A stretch of 51,200 nucleotides of DNA, taken from the NCBI GenBank assembly GCA_028699795.1, contig JAQVTZ010000001.1, positions 1 through 51,200 on the forward strand. Direction: 5' to 3'. Positions 42,260 to 50,218 of this stretch are shown in pieces (position 1 is the first letter of the stretch; each line of letters opens with the position of its first letter). Position numbers and translations under genes: made by a program. The notes under the pieces are model-generated. The model was not told where the DNA came from and did not search any database. It saw nothing but the letters and a program-made list of their open reading frames with translations. Source of the stretch: Clostridia bacterium (GTDB lineage: Bacteria; Bacillota; Clostridia; Christensenellales; DTU072).

Positions 42260-43900
42260 TTGTCGTTTTGTGGCTATTTGAACCAGTTATACACGGGACG
42301 CGGAGGGTATGTCGCACACGGCACTATCTCTGTTGACGGCATGTATTCCGAACGGTTTATGGCGGCAAGCGACGTTTTTTCTCTGAGGGTTGATGAAACA
42401 AATAATGAATATATCTCCCTCAACACGTTTCTTTCTCCTTTGAAGCCCGACGGTTCGGGCGGTCGCAAAGTCAACAACCTCAAGCGGCTGAACGCGCTTT
42501 ATTTGGATATCGATTGCTATAAGCTCGGACTTTCGAAAGATGACGTTCTTTCTCGGCTCGAGCGCTTTTATTATGGCGAAAAAATTCCTCTGCCAACGTT
42601 CGTGATAGATTCGGGGCGCGGGCTGTATCTTATTTGGAGCATCAATGAGGACAGAAATGCCCTTCCCCGATGGTCTCGGGTACAGCAGTTTCTTTATGAA
42701 ACGTGTAAAGACCTCAATGCCGACCCTCAAGCCCTCGATGCCGCACGGATTCTGCGTGTTCCATCCTCGGTAAATCAAAAGAACGGCGTCAGCGTATCTG
42801 TTCTGCGGTTTAACGACGTGTCCTATACCCTTTACGGTATCATCAAAGACTACCCCGTTTCAGGGGTCGCTAAAAGGGATTCAAAGGCGTCTCGATACGG
42901 TCAGGCGACGGAGTGCCAGAGACGAACGGCAAAATGGATTTCTTCGCTCACAAACACGCCAATTCCCGACTTCTCTTCCTTTATGGAAACGTTTGAGTAT
43001 ATTTCCTTTCATCGACAGAAACTCCCTTCTCACTCTTCGCGGCGCGATTCGTCACTGCGGGGTGAGCGTCCTTCCCTACATAATATGCTTGAGGGGCGCT
43101 GTGATGACCTATTTCGGCTTTTTGCCTCGCGGCGTGGTGAAGATTGCTCGCGAGAGTATGCGCTCTTTTTGTGCCGTTTGTGGGCGTATGAGCGTACCCA
43201 TGACCGTGCATATGCAGAGACCATGATGCTGTCTCTTAATCGCTCCTTTGATGTACCCTTTTCGGTGAACTATGCGACTTCACGGACAATGAGCGCAGAG
43301 ACTATTATTGACCGCGGCGAGACATATAAATACTCGCTTGATAAAATATACGCCGTTCTGAGAATCCTGCCCGAAGAGGCGGACGGGTTGCTGTTTCTAA
43401 AAAAATCGAAGATGGATGCCGAGCATAAGAAAGAAAAAAACCGCAGGTATTATCTCGAGCAGTTACAGCGTGACGGACGGTTGACTGTCTCAGAGCAGAT
43501 GTTTAATCGCCGTCAATTTCTTTCGATGCTTATACGGCGGGGAATTCCCAAAAAAAAGATATGCTCGATTCTGGGCGTTTCAGAACGTACATACGATTCT
43601 GACTTCAAGCACATTCTAAAATCTCTTCCATTTAGGCGCACGAGCAACTTGTTCAGCGGGCTTGCTTCGCGCTTTTCGAACGCTTCACTTTTGGGTGCGC
43701 AATTTTTTCAGCCGCCCTATTATAAGAGTAACGCCAAAGGCGTTACCGCCTCCCCTCTTCTTTGTTTAACATACGGTAGTTTGGCTCGTTTTTCTAAGCT
43801 TAAATATCGATATGCTGTTTTTGATAATGAAACGCATATCCTACTCACCGTGAGGATGTTGGAAGGCAGAATTCGAATGCGAATAAACTTACTTATTTGA
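42260..43900 (+). CDS. rep: plasmid replication initiator with primase-polymerase-like domain
   Basis: Probable initiator of plasmid replication. The N-terminal half resembles archaeo-eukaryotic-type primases: LYLDIDCYK with Asp83 and Asp85 as metal ligands, SGRGLYLIW at 118-126, and DAARILRVPSSVNQK at 160-174. A helix-turn-helix follows near 432-455 (KKICSILGVSERTYD). The length is 546 aa with a TTG start at 42260, AGGGGG 8 nt upstream; a weak start fits a rate-limiting initiator. Palindrome site 9 lies near its end. The control region 41893-42259 and the ParAB genes 3' of it support the assignment. Confidence 0.8.
   Translation: MSFCGYLNQLYTGRGGYVAHGTISVDGMYSERFMAASDVFSLRVDETNNEYISLNTFLSPLKPDGSGGRKVNNLKRLNALYLDIDCYKLGLSKDDVLSRLERFYYGEKIPLPTFVIDSGRGLYLIWSINEDRNALPRWSRVQQFLYETCKDLNADPQALDAARILRVPSSVNQKNGVSVSVLRFNDVSYTLYGIIKDYPVSGVAKRDSKASRYGQATECQRRTAKWISSLTNTPIPDFSSFMETFEYISFHRQKLPSHSSRRDSSLRGERPSLHNMLEGRCDDLFRLFASRRGEDCSREYALFLCRLWAYERTHDRAYAETMMLSLNRSFDVPFSVNYATSRTMSAETIIDRGETYKYSLDKIYAVLRILPEEADGLLFLKKSKMDAEHKKEKNRRYYLEQLQRDGRLTVSEQMFNRRQFLSMLIRRGIPKKKICSILGVSERTYDSDFKHILKSLPFRRTSNLFSGLASRFSNASLLGAQFFQPPYYKSNAKGVTASPLLCLTYGSLARFSKLKYRYAVFDNETHILLTVRMLEGRIRMRINLLI
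43842..43856. promoter_or_regulatory. 15-bp palindrome site 9 (intragenic, one mismatch)
   Basis: TACTCACCGTGAGGA inside rep at about codon 528. The one change from the consensus is at a silent leucine position, and the peptide is again LLTVR. Confidence 0.6.
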
Positions 43901-43924
43901 AGCAAAAATATTATTTGAAACAAC

Positions 43925-43953
43925 TTGACACGTTATGTACATTATGTTAATAT
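43925..43953 (+). promoter_or_regulatory. parAB promoter with shared spacer motif
   Basis: TTGACA (43925-43930), a 17-nt spacer with TATGTAC and ATGT, and TAATAT (43948-43953). The leader has a clear hairpin (GCTGTTT-TAG-AAACAGC) and AAAGCGAGGA. Confidence 0.85.
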
Positions 43954-44006
43954 GAAAGAGTAAAGAAGAGCTGTTTTAGAAACAGCAGAAAGCGAGGATA
44001 TTTTTA

Positions 44007-44822
44007 ATGGCTACTAAGTTTTTGGCGTTTGTTAATGGAAAGGGCGGAGTAGGGAAAACGACCTCTGTTTTTCACGTTGCAGGCGTACTTTCTAAAAGGG
44101 GTGAGCGTGTTCTTGTTATCGATATGGATAAACAAAGAAACTCTACTCAGTCGTTTGTTTTGGAAAACAAGCCCTCTTACACCATTTACGATTTGATGAT
44201 ACCGTATCGCTTGAGTAACAATGTTCTGAACGAAATGCGCAAGAGTGGTGTTTCGTTTGAGGGCGCAGTTACAAAAACTCTTTTCAAGCACCACGGGAAT
44301 GCGAGTCCGCGATATTACGGCGTCGACATTATTTGTGGGGACATCCGCATGGATGACCAACGAGAGCTTGCTCTGGTTAAAAGCGACGAATTTGCAAATT
44401 GTATTCGAGGGGGTTCTTGCGAGTATGATTGGGTTATTGTTGATATGCCCCCTTCCAACAAAGAGGTTAATCGCATTACTTTTGCTTTTGTCGACCATGC
44501 CGTGATTCCGCTTACCACGGACGACACAGACTCCATTTCGGGTTACGGGGACATTGTAAAAGAGGTTGACGCGGCGAGGTCAGCAAATCCAACGTTAAGC
44601 GTTCTGGGCGTCTATTGTTCGCGTTATTCCCCTTCTTCTTTGAGCGATTATGTTCGGGGCGAAGTGGAGAAGTTTTCGACATTCATTCCCGTTGTTATCC
44701 CGAGGCTCGCGGTTATCCCAGAAGCTCGCGCCCTCAATCGTCCGCTCAGTTTTTATCACAAGGGAGAGGCTCTTGAAGCCTTTGAAAGTTTAGTAGATGA
44801 AATCACAAGGAGGATATCATAA
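44007..44822 (+). CDS. parA: ParA-family partition ATPase
   Basis: Partition ATPase that moves or positions plasmid copies on the nucleoid together with ParB. Deviant Walker A KGGVGKT at residues 12-18 with Lys17, then VIDMDKQRNST (Walker A') and VIVDMPPS (Walker B). The length of 271 aa without an N-terminal helix-turn-helix fits the small ParA class. Its stop overlaps the parB start (TAATG). Confidence 0.95.
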   Translation: MATKFLAFVNGKGGVGKTTSVFHVAGVLSKRGERVLVIDMDKQRNSTQSFVLENKPSYTIYDLMIPYRLSNNVLNEMRKSGVSFEGAVTKTLFKHHGNASPRYYGVDIICGDIRMDDQRELALVKSDEFANCIRGGSCEYDWVIVDMPPSNKEVNRITFAFVDHAVIPLTTDDTDSISGYGDIVKEVDAARSANPTLSVLGVYCSRYSPSSLSDYVRGEVEKFSTFIPVVIPRLAVIPEARALNRPLSFYHKGEALEAFESLVDEITRRIS

Positions 44823-45940
44823 TGGCTAAGAATTTTAAGAACACGGAAAGCGCAAAAACGATTCAGGACGCTCTTCAAACGTCTGAGACGTTGGCACAGG
44901 TTGTTACGCTCAAGATGGTCAAAACGGACGATTTGGTCGACTATCAGCATAACCACGAGGATATTACGGATACCGCAGACCTCGAGAATTCCATTCGCGA
45001 GATTGGCTTTACTGACCCGATAGAGGTTACGTCGTTTGGTGCTGAGGAAGGCAAGTATACCATCGTCAGCGGACATCGCAGACGTGCGGCGGGCGTCAAG
45101 TGCGGCATTAAGGTTTTCCCTTGTGTCGTTAAGAATTTCAGCTCGGCAAATGACGTTTCCAATTATGTCCTACTCGCGAACAGCCAGAGAGACTCCGCAA
45201 AAGACCCTCTCTTGTTTTCCAAGCGATATCTGATGCACGAACAATACCTAAAAGACGCCAATTTTGAGGGCAACGTCCGCGAAGAAATTGCTCGTCGTCT
45301 TGGAATATCCGTACAGCAAGCCGACCGTTATGCGGCGATGAACAAGGTTATTGAACCTGTTGCTGAAATGGTGCGCGAAGATATGGTTGGGATGTCAAGC
45401 GTGATTCCGCTTGCAAGCCATACCCCCGAAGAACAGGCAGAAATTCTGTCAATCATGAGCGGTTGCGACGAGTCTTTGACCCGCGACACCGTTAAGAATA
45501 TTGTCGACGGTTACAGGGACGGAAAACGGGCATGGAGCGAGTTTGAGGTCGGCAAGAACGTCGTTTCTGATGCCGTCCTCTCTCCGTCAGATTTATCCGA
45601 TGACCTAAAGGACGATTCGGACTTTTCAGAAGACGATGAAGGCGAGAAGCCAAAAGCTCGGGAGAGAGTTGTTCCTGCTTCTTCTCTCGAATCAATGAAG
45701 GAAGAAAAGTCGCCCGAAGAGAAAAACGGAGCGGATGTGCTTCGCTATCTCGAAAAACTTAATTCGTGCTTTCTCAATCCTTATTTTTACGAAGACGTAT
45801 CCGAGGCGGAAGACGTGATACGGACGATGGGAGCAACCGTTAAGGTTTTGCTTGATGAAATTTCAGAGATTTCGCGCCAGTATGACAAGGAAAAGGTTTA
45901 CGAGGCGGTTTTGCGCGACATAAAGAAAAAGTTAAAGTAA
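44822..45940 (+). CDS. parB: ParB-family partition protein, candidate binder of the 15-bp palindrome
   Basis: ParB/Spo0J/KorB-type DNA-binding protein of 372 aa. The N-terminal ParB domain has IVSGHRRRAAG near residues 80-90 in place of the usual GERRxRA, and the central helix-turn-helix is at about 155-180 (REEIARRLGISVQQADRY). An acidic, Ser-rich linker (about 255-300) precedes a C-terminal dimerisation-type part. The best candidate for its binding site is TCCTCAC(C/G)GTGAGGA, whose TCAC/GTGA arms match the core of chromosomal parS. That pairing is inference. Confidence 0.93.
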   Translation: MAKNFKNTESAKTIQDALQTSETLAQVVTLKMVKTDDLVDYQHNHEDITDTADLENSIREIGFTDPIEVTSFGAEEGKYTIVSGHRRRAAGVKCGIKVFPCVVKNFSSANDVSNYVLLANSQRDSAKDPLLFSKRYLMHEQYLKDANFEGNVREEIARRLGISVQQADRYAAMNKVIEPVAEMVREDMVGMSSVIPLASHTPEEQAEILSIMSGCDESLTRDTVKNIVDGYRDGKRAWSEFEVGKNVVSDAVLSPSDLSDDLKDDSDFSEDDEGEKPKARERVVPASSLESMKEEKSPEEKNGADVLRYLEKLNSCFLNPYFYEDVSEAEDVIRTMGATVKVLLDEISEISRQYDKEKVYEAVLRDIKKKLK

Positions 45941-45974
45941 TGCGACATGAAGCGGGAGCTTGTAAGGGGGCATA

Positions 45975-46496
45975 ATGAAAAGAATACTGTTTTTAGTTGG
46001 ATTGTGTCTTTTGCTTTCGGGGTGCGTGACGGAGAATTTAGTGAGGTCAGCGGCGGCGACGTCCCGTGAGGAAGCTCCCGTTTTATGTGGTCGCTATGAA
46101 GTCGTTCGTGTTTCGGATGGCGACACGATAGTTGTACAGGTTGACGGAGAAGAAGTATCCGTGCGGCTAATCGGGGTTGATGCCCCCGAAAGCGTTCATT
46201 TTGATGATTCGAAAAACACGCCCGAGGGATTGGTCGCTTCACAATGGACATGCGATTTGTTGGATGATGCTTTTGTTTATTTGGAGTACGATGTCGAGAA
46301 AACGGACAAATATGGGAGAACGCTTGCTTACGTTTATTTAGACGACGGGGTTACGATGGTCGAGCGCAGTATGTTGGCAGACGGTATGGCGCAAGTTATG
46401 ACCATTCAGCCCAATAGCAGGTACGCAGACGAGTTTGTTGAAATTCAAAAAAACGCCCGCGAGAATGAGGCGGGTTTTTGGGGAGATTCTAAATGA
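45975..46496 (+). CDS. thermonuclease-like (SNase) lipoprotein
   Basis: A staphylococcal-nuclease-fold protein with a lipoprotein signal: lipobox LLSGC with Cys17. Catalytic residues are in place (Arg64 and Glu72 in VRLIGVDAPE, Arg115 in DKYGRTLAY), with a calcium-ligand aspartate in VSDGDT. It would cut DNA outside the membrane; on a conjugative plasmid it might act on extracellular DNA or in surface competition. The gene follows parB by 34 bp with AAGGGGG before the ATG. Confidence 0.92.
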   Translation: MKRILFLVGLCLLLSGCVTENLVRSAAATSREEAPVLCGRYEVVRVSDGDTIVVQVDGEEVSVRLIGVDAPESVHFDDSKNTPEGLVASQWTCDLLDDAFVYLEYDVEKTDKYGRTLAYVYLDDGVTMVERSMLADGMAQVMTIQPNSRYADEFVEIQKNARENEAGFWGDSK

Positions 46497-47026
46497 ATAA
46501 TGAAAGCAACGGGATTGGAAACAATTATGATGACCTACTCAAAGAGCGCTTGACGATGGTTAGAGACTGGAAACTATTAAACGGCGAGACGTTGGGGTAC
46601 AGTCGTTTGGGGCTGAAATATTTTGGGTCAGAGGATTTGGTTTTGCAAGCAGGACGTCGTTTTTATCCGCGTCCATTGCCCGCAGAAACAAAGAAAATGA
46701 AGGGGCGAGAGTGTTACAAAAACGCACTACTTTACGCGAGCAAAAACAACCTGCTCTACTGCGAAGGTTTCGCTTATGCTCGCGAAACGGGGTCGGCGCT
46801 TGAAATTCCTCATGCGTGGGCGGTTGATAAAAAAGGATATGTAATTGACCCTACGTGGGGAGAGGGTCTTGCTTATTTCGGGATTGCTTTTTCGCTTGAC
46901 TACGTGCTTAAAATTACGTTAAGAGATGAACACTACGGGATGATTCCCGACGTGCCTAGAGGACGGCACAACCCTTTTCTAAACGGATATCCGTCGGGTG
47001 CTATTTTTACGGCTTTTGAGGAATAA
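46493..47026 (+). CDS. transglutaminase-like fold protein (Cys-His-Asp), 177 aa
   Basis: Overlaps the nuclease gene by 4 bp. The order Cys74 (GRECYKNAL), EGFA, His107 (PHAWAVD), Asp119 (VIDPTW) and YFGIAF is typical of transglutaminase-like cysteine proteins found in phages and plasmids. No signal peptide, so cytoplasmic. The reaction and substrate are unknown. A second protein with the same arrangement is encoded at 32333. Confidence 0.78.
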   Translation: MNNESNGIGNNYDDLLKERLTMVRDWKLLNGETLGYSRLGLKYFGSEDLVLQAGRRFYPRPLPAETKKMKGRECYKNALLYASKNNLLYCEGFAYARETGSALEIPHAWAVDKKGYVIDPTWGEGLAYFGIAFSLDYVLKITLRDEHYGMIPDVPRGRHNPFLNGYPSGAIFTAFEE

Positions 47027-47060
47027 TTATTGAATCCTCGTTACTTTGCTATCGATTCTG

Positions 47061-47086
47061 ACAGCGGGCTCTCCCCGCTGTTTTTT
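47061..47086 (+). terminator. Rho-independent terminator, opens repeat copy D
   Basis: Stem ACAGCGGG / CCCGCTGT with a 5-nt loop and a run of six T. It ends the parAB-nuclease operon. Confidence 0.9.
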
Positions 47087-47473
47087 ATGCCCGTTTTCCC
47101 GCCCCGCGTCGTTCCTCCTCCGCCAGACCCGAAAGCCGTTATACGGGCAAGGGGGCGCAGAGCACCCCATGAAAGAAAGCTCAACGGCGTTGCCGTTGAG
47201 CTCGTGGCACGCTTGCCTTCTTCGAAGGGATTTGCCTTCGGACGGACATCGGAACGCACAAGAGCTTTCGCGACATAAACCGCTACGCTTTTTATTTCAC
47301 GGTCTCTTGCACTTTCCTTTCATGCGGGCTTTTTCGGCTTTGCCGAAACCGACGCTGATTTTCCAAAGCAGGGTTCGGTTTCGCCTTATTAAGCCTATCC
47401 CGCATTGTCCGCCTCGGCGTTCTTTCGCGGGGCTACGCGCCCCGCTATCCCCCGACCTCGCCAACGCTGATTT

Positions 47474-47488
47474 TCCTCACCGTGAGGA
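47474..47488. promoter_or_regulatory. 15-bp palindrome site 10
   Basis: Perfect TCCTCACCGTGAGGA in repeat copy D. Confidence 0.7.
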
Positions 47489-47541
47489 CGGGTTTTCGCG
47501 TTTCTTTTTTCGGGGAATGGTTTGTTTTTTGTCGAATGCGC

Positions 47542-47570
47542 TTGACAACGTATGTACAGAGTGTTATAAT
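47542..47570 (+). promoter_or_regulatory. promoter with shared spacer motif
   Basis: TTGACA (47542-47547), a 17-nt spacer with TATGTAC and GTGT, and TATAAT (47565-47570). It drives the Toprim primase gene. Confidence 0.9.
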
Positions 47571-47605
47571 CATAGAGTAAAGAAGTGAAAGCGGGGGTAT
47601 TGTTT

Positions 47606-48526
47606 ATGGGGTTGGACGCGGTTCGAAATCTTCCGATTACGGATTATGCGCAAAAGTGCGGATATACTCTTGTTCACAAGGGAGCGAGATATGTTTCCCT
47701 TAAAGAACATGATTCCGTGATGATTGATGTTCAGTTAAATCGTTTTTGGAGAAATTCGGTTTGCGGTAATGGGTCTTCTCGCGGGCATGGGTCAATAATC
47801 GATTTTGCAATGGAGTTTTGCGGGTATGACCTCTCTCAAGCCATTTCTGAGCTTTCAAGGACATATGGGGTTGATTCTGAGCGCCCCGCCCCCGTGGTTG
47901 TATCGAAGCCCGTTTTGGTGTCGCCAAAGCGCGAGGTCGGAGACATTAAGTTTCCGAGGCGGGCTAAAAAGAATGTGGCGGCGTTTCAATACCTTCGAGG
48001 GCGCGGGGTTTCCGATTCCGTTATCCGTTATTTTGTGGGTTCGGACATGCTTTATCAGGACGAAAACGATAATTGCGTGTTTGTGTCTCCGAGCAGACGG
48101 TTTGCGTGTTTGCGCGGCACGTCCGAAAAGCGGTTTATGCTTGATATTGTCGGTTGTGATTATGGCGAGTGTTTTTTCTTGAAGGGCAATCCGAATCCGT
48201 CAGGGTTGCGGCTTTACGTTACAGAGTCAGTCATTGACCTTATGTCTCTTGTGTCGCACATGGAGGCGACCGACAAAGCGGTTTGGAACTACTCGTATTT
48301 GGCTTTGTCGGGTACGAATAAAATCGATTGTTTGTTCCGTTGGGTTGACGAGTTAAGCGCTCAAGCGCCCCTCACCGTTTATTTGGCGCTTGATAATGAC
48401 CCCGCGGGAATTGCGGCTTGCGAGGCGGCGGAGACAAGGCTTGATGAACGCGAGTCCGTTTGTTGTGAGCGGATGCTTCCCCCGAGCGGCAAAGACTGGA
48501 ACGAACATATAAAAAGCCATTTATAG
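47606..48526 (+). CDS. DUF3991/Toprim primase-like protein
   Basis: Primase-like protein of 306 aa; the ATG at 47606 follows GCGGGGG at a good distance, while a GTG at 47585 has none. The N-terminal part (about 1-90, with GHGSIIDFAMEFCG) resembles the DnaG zinc-domain region of DUF3991 proteins but lacks a full cysteine set. The Toprim domain follows, with YVTESVIDLMSL near 205 and ALDNDPAG near 260. It might make primers for the complementary strand after transfer; its leading-region position suits that, as inference. Confidence 0.85.
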   Translation: MGLDAVRNLPITDYAQKCGYTLVHKGARYVSLKEHDSVMIDVQLNRFWRNSVCGNGSSRGHGSIIDFAMEFCGYDLSQAISELSRTYGVDSERPAPVVVSKPVLVSPKREVGDIKFPRRAKKNVAAFQYLRGRGVSDSVIRYFVGSDMLYQDENDNCVFVSPSRRFACLRGTSEKRFMLDIVGCDYGECFFLKGNPNPSGLRLYVTESVIDLMSLVSHMEATDKAVWNYSYLALSGTNKIDCLFRWVDELSAQAPLTVYLALDNDPAGIAACEAAETRLDERESVCCERMLPPSGKDWNEHIKSHL

Positions 48527-48536
48527 ATAGAAAGGC

Positions 48537-48565
48537 TTGACATCATATGTACGGAGTGTTATAAT
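48537..48565 (+). promoter_or_regulatory. promoter with shared spacer motif
   Basis: TTGACA (48537-48542), a 17-nt spacer with TATGTAC and GTGT, and TATAAT (48560-48565). The leader holds a small GCC-GCAA-GGC hairpin. Unlike others nearby it is not inside a repeat copy. Confidence 0.9.
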
Positions 48566-48617
48566 GTAAGGGTAAAGAGAAGTCGCCGCAAGGCATGGAG
48601 AAAGCAGAGGTTTCATC

Positions 48618-48896
48618 ATGGAAGCTAAGAAATTGAATGGAAATGAGTTGGCGAAAGCGGTTGCGCTTTCCGTTAATTCGTATAATTTTGACACAAATGG
48701 TTTTGTCGAGACAATGAGCAGAGAGCACCGCACCCTTCAACAGAGTTTGACGAGATTGTGCATGGCATGGCTCTATAACTGTTCGCGTGACGATTACGAG
48801 GTTGATGGTCGCAATCAGGCTTCTCATGACATCGCGAAGTTTATATACGATAAAGCCGCGGAAGAAGACAAGTCTCTTTGGCTTCCGCTTGTATAG
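48618..48896 (+). CDS. hypothetical protein, 92 aa
   Basis: Helical soluble protein with a central amphipathic stretch (EHRTLQQSLTRLCMAWL at about 36-52). First gene of a small operon with its own strong promoter. Similar small proteins occur on phages and plasmids, but I cannot name a family. Confidence 0.78.
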   Translation: MEAKKLNGNELAKAVALSVNSYNFDTNGFVETMSREHRTLQQSLTRLCMAWLYNCSRDDYEVDGRNQASHDIAKFIYDKAAEEDKSLWLPLV

Positions 48897-48906
48897 GGGG
48901 TCGGAT

Positions 48907-49197
48907 ATGGAAAAGAACAATGGTTATGCCGATACCGTCCTTATTGCCAACATTGTCGACCGTGCTTACGATTTGTTTCGGAAGTTGGACATGAGCGATT
49001 TTTCCAAGCGAGAAAAGATTTTTTTGATGATGGATATTGACCATGCTCACAAGCAAATTGAGCTCGACCTTGTTGCGTTTTATGAGGCGGACGATGATAA
49101 TTTCATGCACGATATTATGGGCATCGTTGGTCACATGAATCGGAGCACGAAACAATTTGAGGGTGACTTTGTTCCGCGCTTTGCGCTTCAGGGATAG
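48907..49197 (+). CDS. hypothetical protein, 96 aa
   Basis: The ATG at 48907 follows AGGGGGTCGG; a longer reading from 48787 would overlap the previous gene out of frame without a ribosome binding site. Acidic helical protein (EADDDNF near 68), possibly a DNA-mimic-type anti-defence protein by charge, though this is weak. Second gene of the operon 48618-49622. Confidence 0.72.
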   Translation: MEKNNGYADTVLIANIVDRAYDLFRKLDMSDFSKREKIFLMMDIDHAHKQIELDLVAFYEADDDNFMHDIMGIVGHMNRSTKQFEGDFVPRFALQG

Positions 49198-49214
49198 GCG
49201 CGAGGAGGGTTTTC

Positions 49215-49622
49215 ATGTGCGTTGATTATATGTTGTATGTCTACCTTCGCACGGAACGCGACTTGTGGACGGTTGGGTTTTATCGGAACGACACGTTTGT
49301 TTCTGAGAGCGACCACTCTTCCCCCGATGCGGCGGCGGAGCGTGTTGCATGGCTTAACGGAGCTCGTTTCCGCGCAGAGGATTATGCGGCAAAGGATAAA
49401 TCCATAAGCGCTGATGTTGTGCCGCTCGGACTCGCCGAAGCCGCTATCGCTCTGAGAGAGGGTAAGAAAATCCGCATGGTGAATTGGAAAAAGACGGACT
49501 ATATTCGATATGACCGTTCTCGCAAGTGTTTTGTGGACGCGGGCGGAAACGCGCTTCCTCTTTTTGTTGTTAATGCGAGCGCCGTCGAAAACGACCGAGC
49601 ATTTATTCTTTGCGACGAATAG
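49215..49622 (+). CDS. protein with DUF2829 (Tad2-like) C-terminal domain
   Basis: The 135-aa protein ends in a domain (about 72-135) with LAEAAIALREGKKIRMVNW, then DYIRYD and a short strand-rich tail. This follows the DUF2829 pattern (AL..L..GK.v.R..W), the family that includes Tad2, which blocks Thoeris defence by binding its signal molecule. The N-terminal 70 aa are separate and unrecognised. GAGGAGG precedes the ATG. Leading-region position supports an anti-defence role; the match is by eye. Confidence 0.7.
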   Translation: MCVDYMLYVYLRTERDLWTVGFYRNDTFVSESDHSSPDAAAERVAWLNGARFRAEDYAAKDKSISADVVPLGLAEAAIALREGKKIRMVNWKKTDYIRYDRSRKCFVDAGGNALPLFVVNASAVENDRAFILCDE

Positions 49623-49637
49623 CATGCCGATGTGGAA

Positions 49638-49784
49638 ATGCTGAGCGCGCGAGTGACCGATGCCAAACACAGGCTTATTGAGGTTGCGGACGGAATAGAA
49701 AATAGAGGGTACGTTCGGGAGGCTAAATCGCTTAACCGCCTTTGCGGGTTAATTGAGATTTGGCAACAAAAGGCGAGGTTCTGA
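49638..49784 (+). CDS. small basic ORF, 48 aa
   Basis: A short ORF in the same frame as the Tad2-like gene, 15 bp after its stop. Helical, charged (many Arg, Lys, Glu), ending just before the terminator. The ribosome binding sequence is weak (GTGGAA), so expression would rely on coupling. Possibly a detached C-terminal part of an ancestral longer protein. Confidence 0.4.
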   Translation: MLSARVTDAKHRLIEVADGIENRGYVREAKSLNRLCGLIEIWQQKARF

Positions 49785-49805
49785 TTTATTTTGATTCCGT
49801 TTCCG

Positions 49806-49831
49806 ACAGCGGGTTCTCCCCGCTGTTTTTT
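49806..49831 (+). terminator. Rho-independent terminator, opens repeat copy E
   Basis: Stem ACAGCGGG / CCCGCTGT with a 5-nt loop and a T-run; nearly the same as the terminator at 47061. Confidence 0.9.
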
Positions 49832-50218
49832 ATGCCCGTTTTCCCACCCCGCGTCGTACCTCCTCCGCCAGACCCGAAAGCCGTTATACGGGCAAGGGGG
49901 CGCAGAGCACCCCATGAAATAAAGAACAACGGCGTTGCCGTTGAGCCCGTGGCACTCTTGCCTTCTTCGAAGGGTTTTGCCTTCGGACGGACATCGGAAC
50001 GCACAAGAGCTTTCGCGACATAAACCGCTACGCTTTTTATTTCACGGTCTCTTGCACTTTCCTTTCATGCGGGCGTTATCGGCTTCGCCGAAACCGACGC
50101 TGATTTTTCAAATCAGGGTTCGGTTTCGCCTTATTAAGCCTATCCCGCATTGTCCGCCTCGGCGTTCTTTCGCGGGGCTACGCGCCCCGCTATCCCCCGA
50201 CCTCGCCAACGCTGATTT

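Larger units (their letters stand above)
47060..47570 (+). repeat. structured intergenic repeat, copy D
   Basis: Full-length unit from terminator to promoter (about 510 bp). The CAACGGC/GCCGTTG stem is extended here to AGCTCAACGGC / GCCGTTGAGCT (11 bp), whereas copies C, E and F have no pairing at those four positions. The tail is of the same type as copy A. Confidence 0.92.

Noticed and set aside
47030..47278. ORF of about 60-87 codons running rightwards through repeat copies C, D, E and F (39240-39434, 47030-47278, 49760-50023, 50771-51010)
   Set aside because: It runs through the terminator and hairpins, has no ribosome binding site and begins differently in each copy. Conservation is explained by the DNA repeat.
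49927..49943. CRISPR-like repeats from the many short palindromes in the structured repeats
   Set aside because: No regular spacing, no unique spacers of uniform length and no cas genes.
49786..50004. Leftward ORF through the same repeats (47041-47259, 49786-50004, 50767-50991)
   Set aside because: It is the antisense reading of the same repeat. No promoter or ribosome binding site is seen, the ends differ between copies, and copy C lacks a comparable frame.
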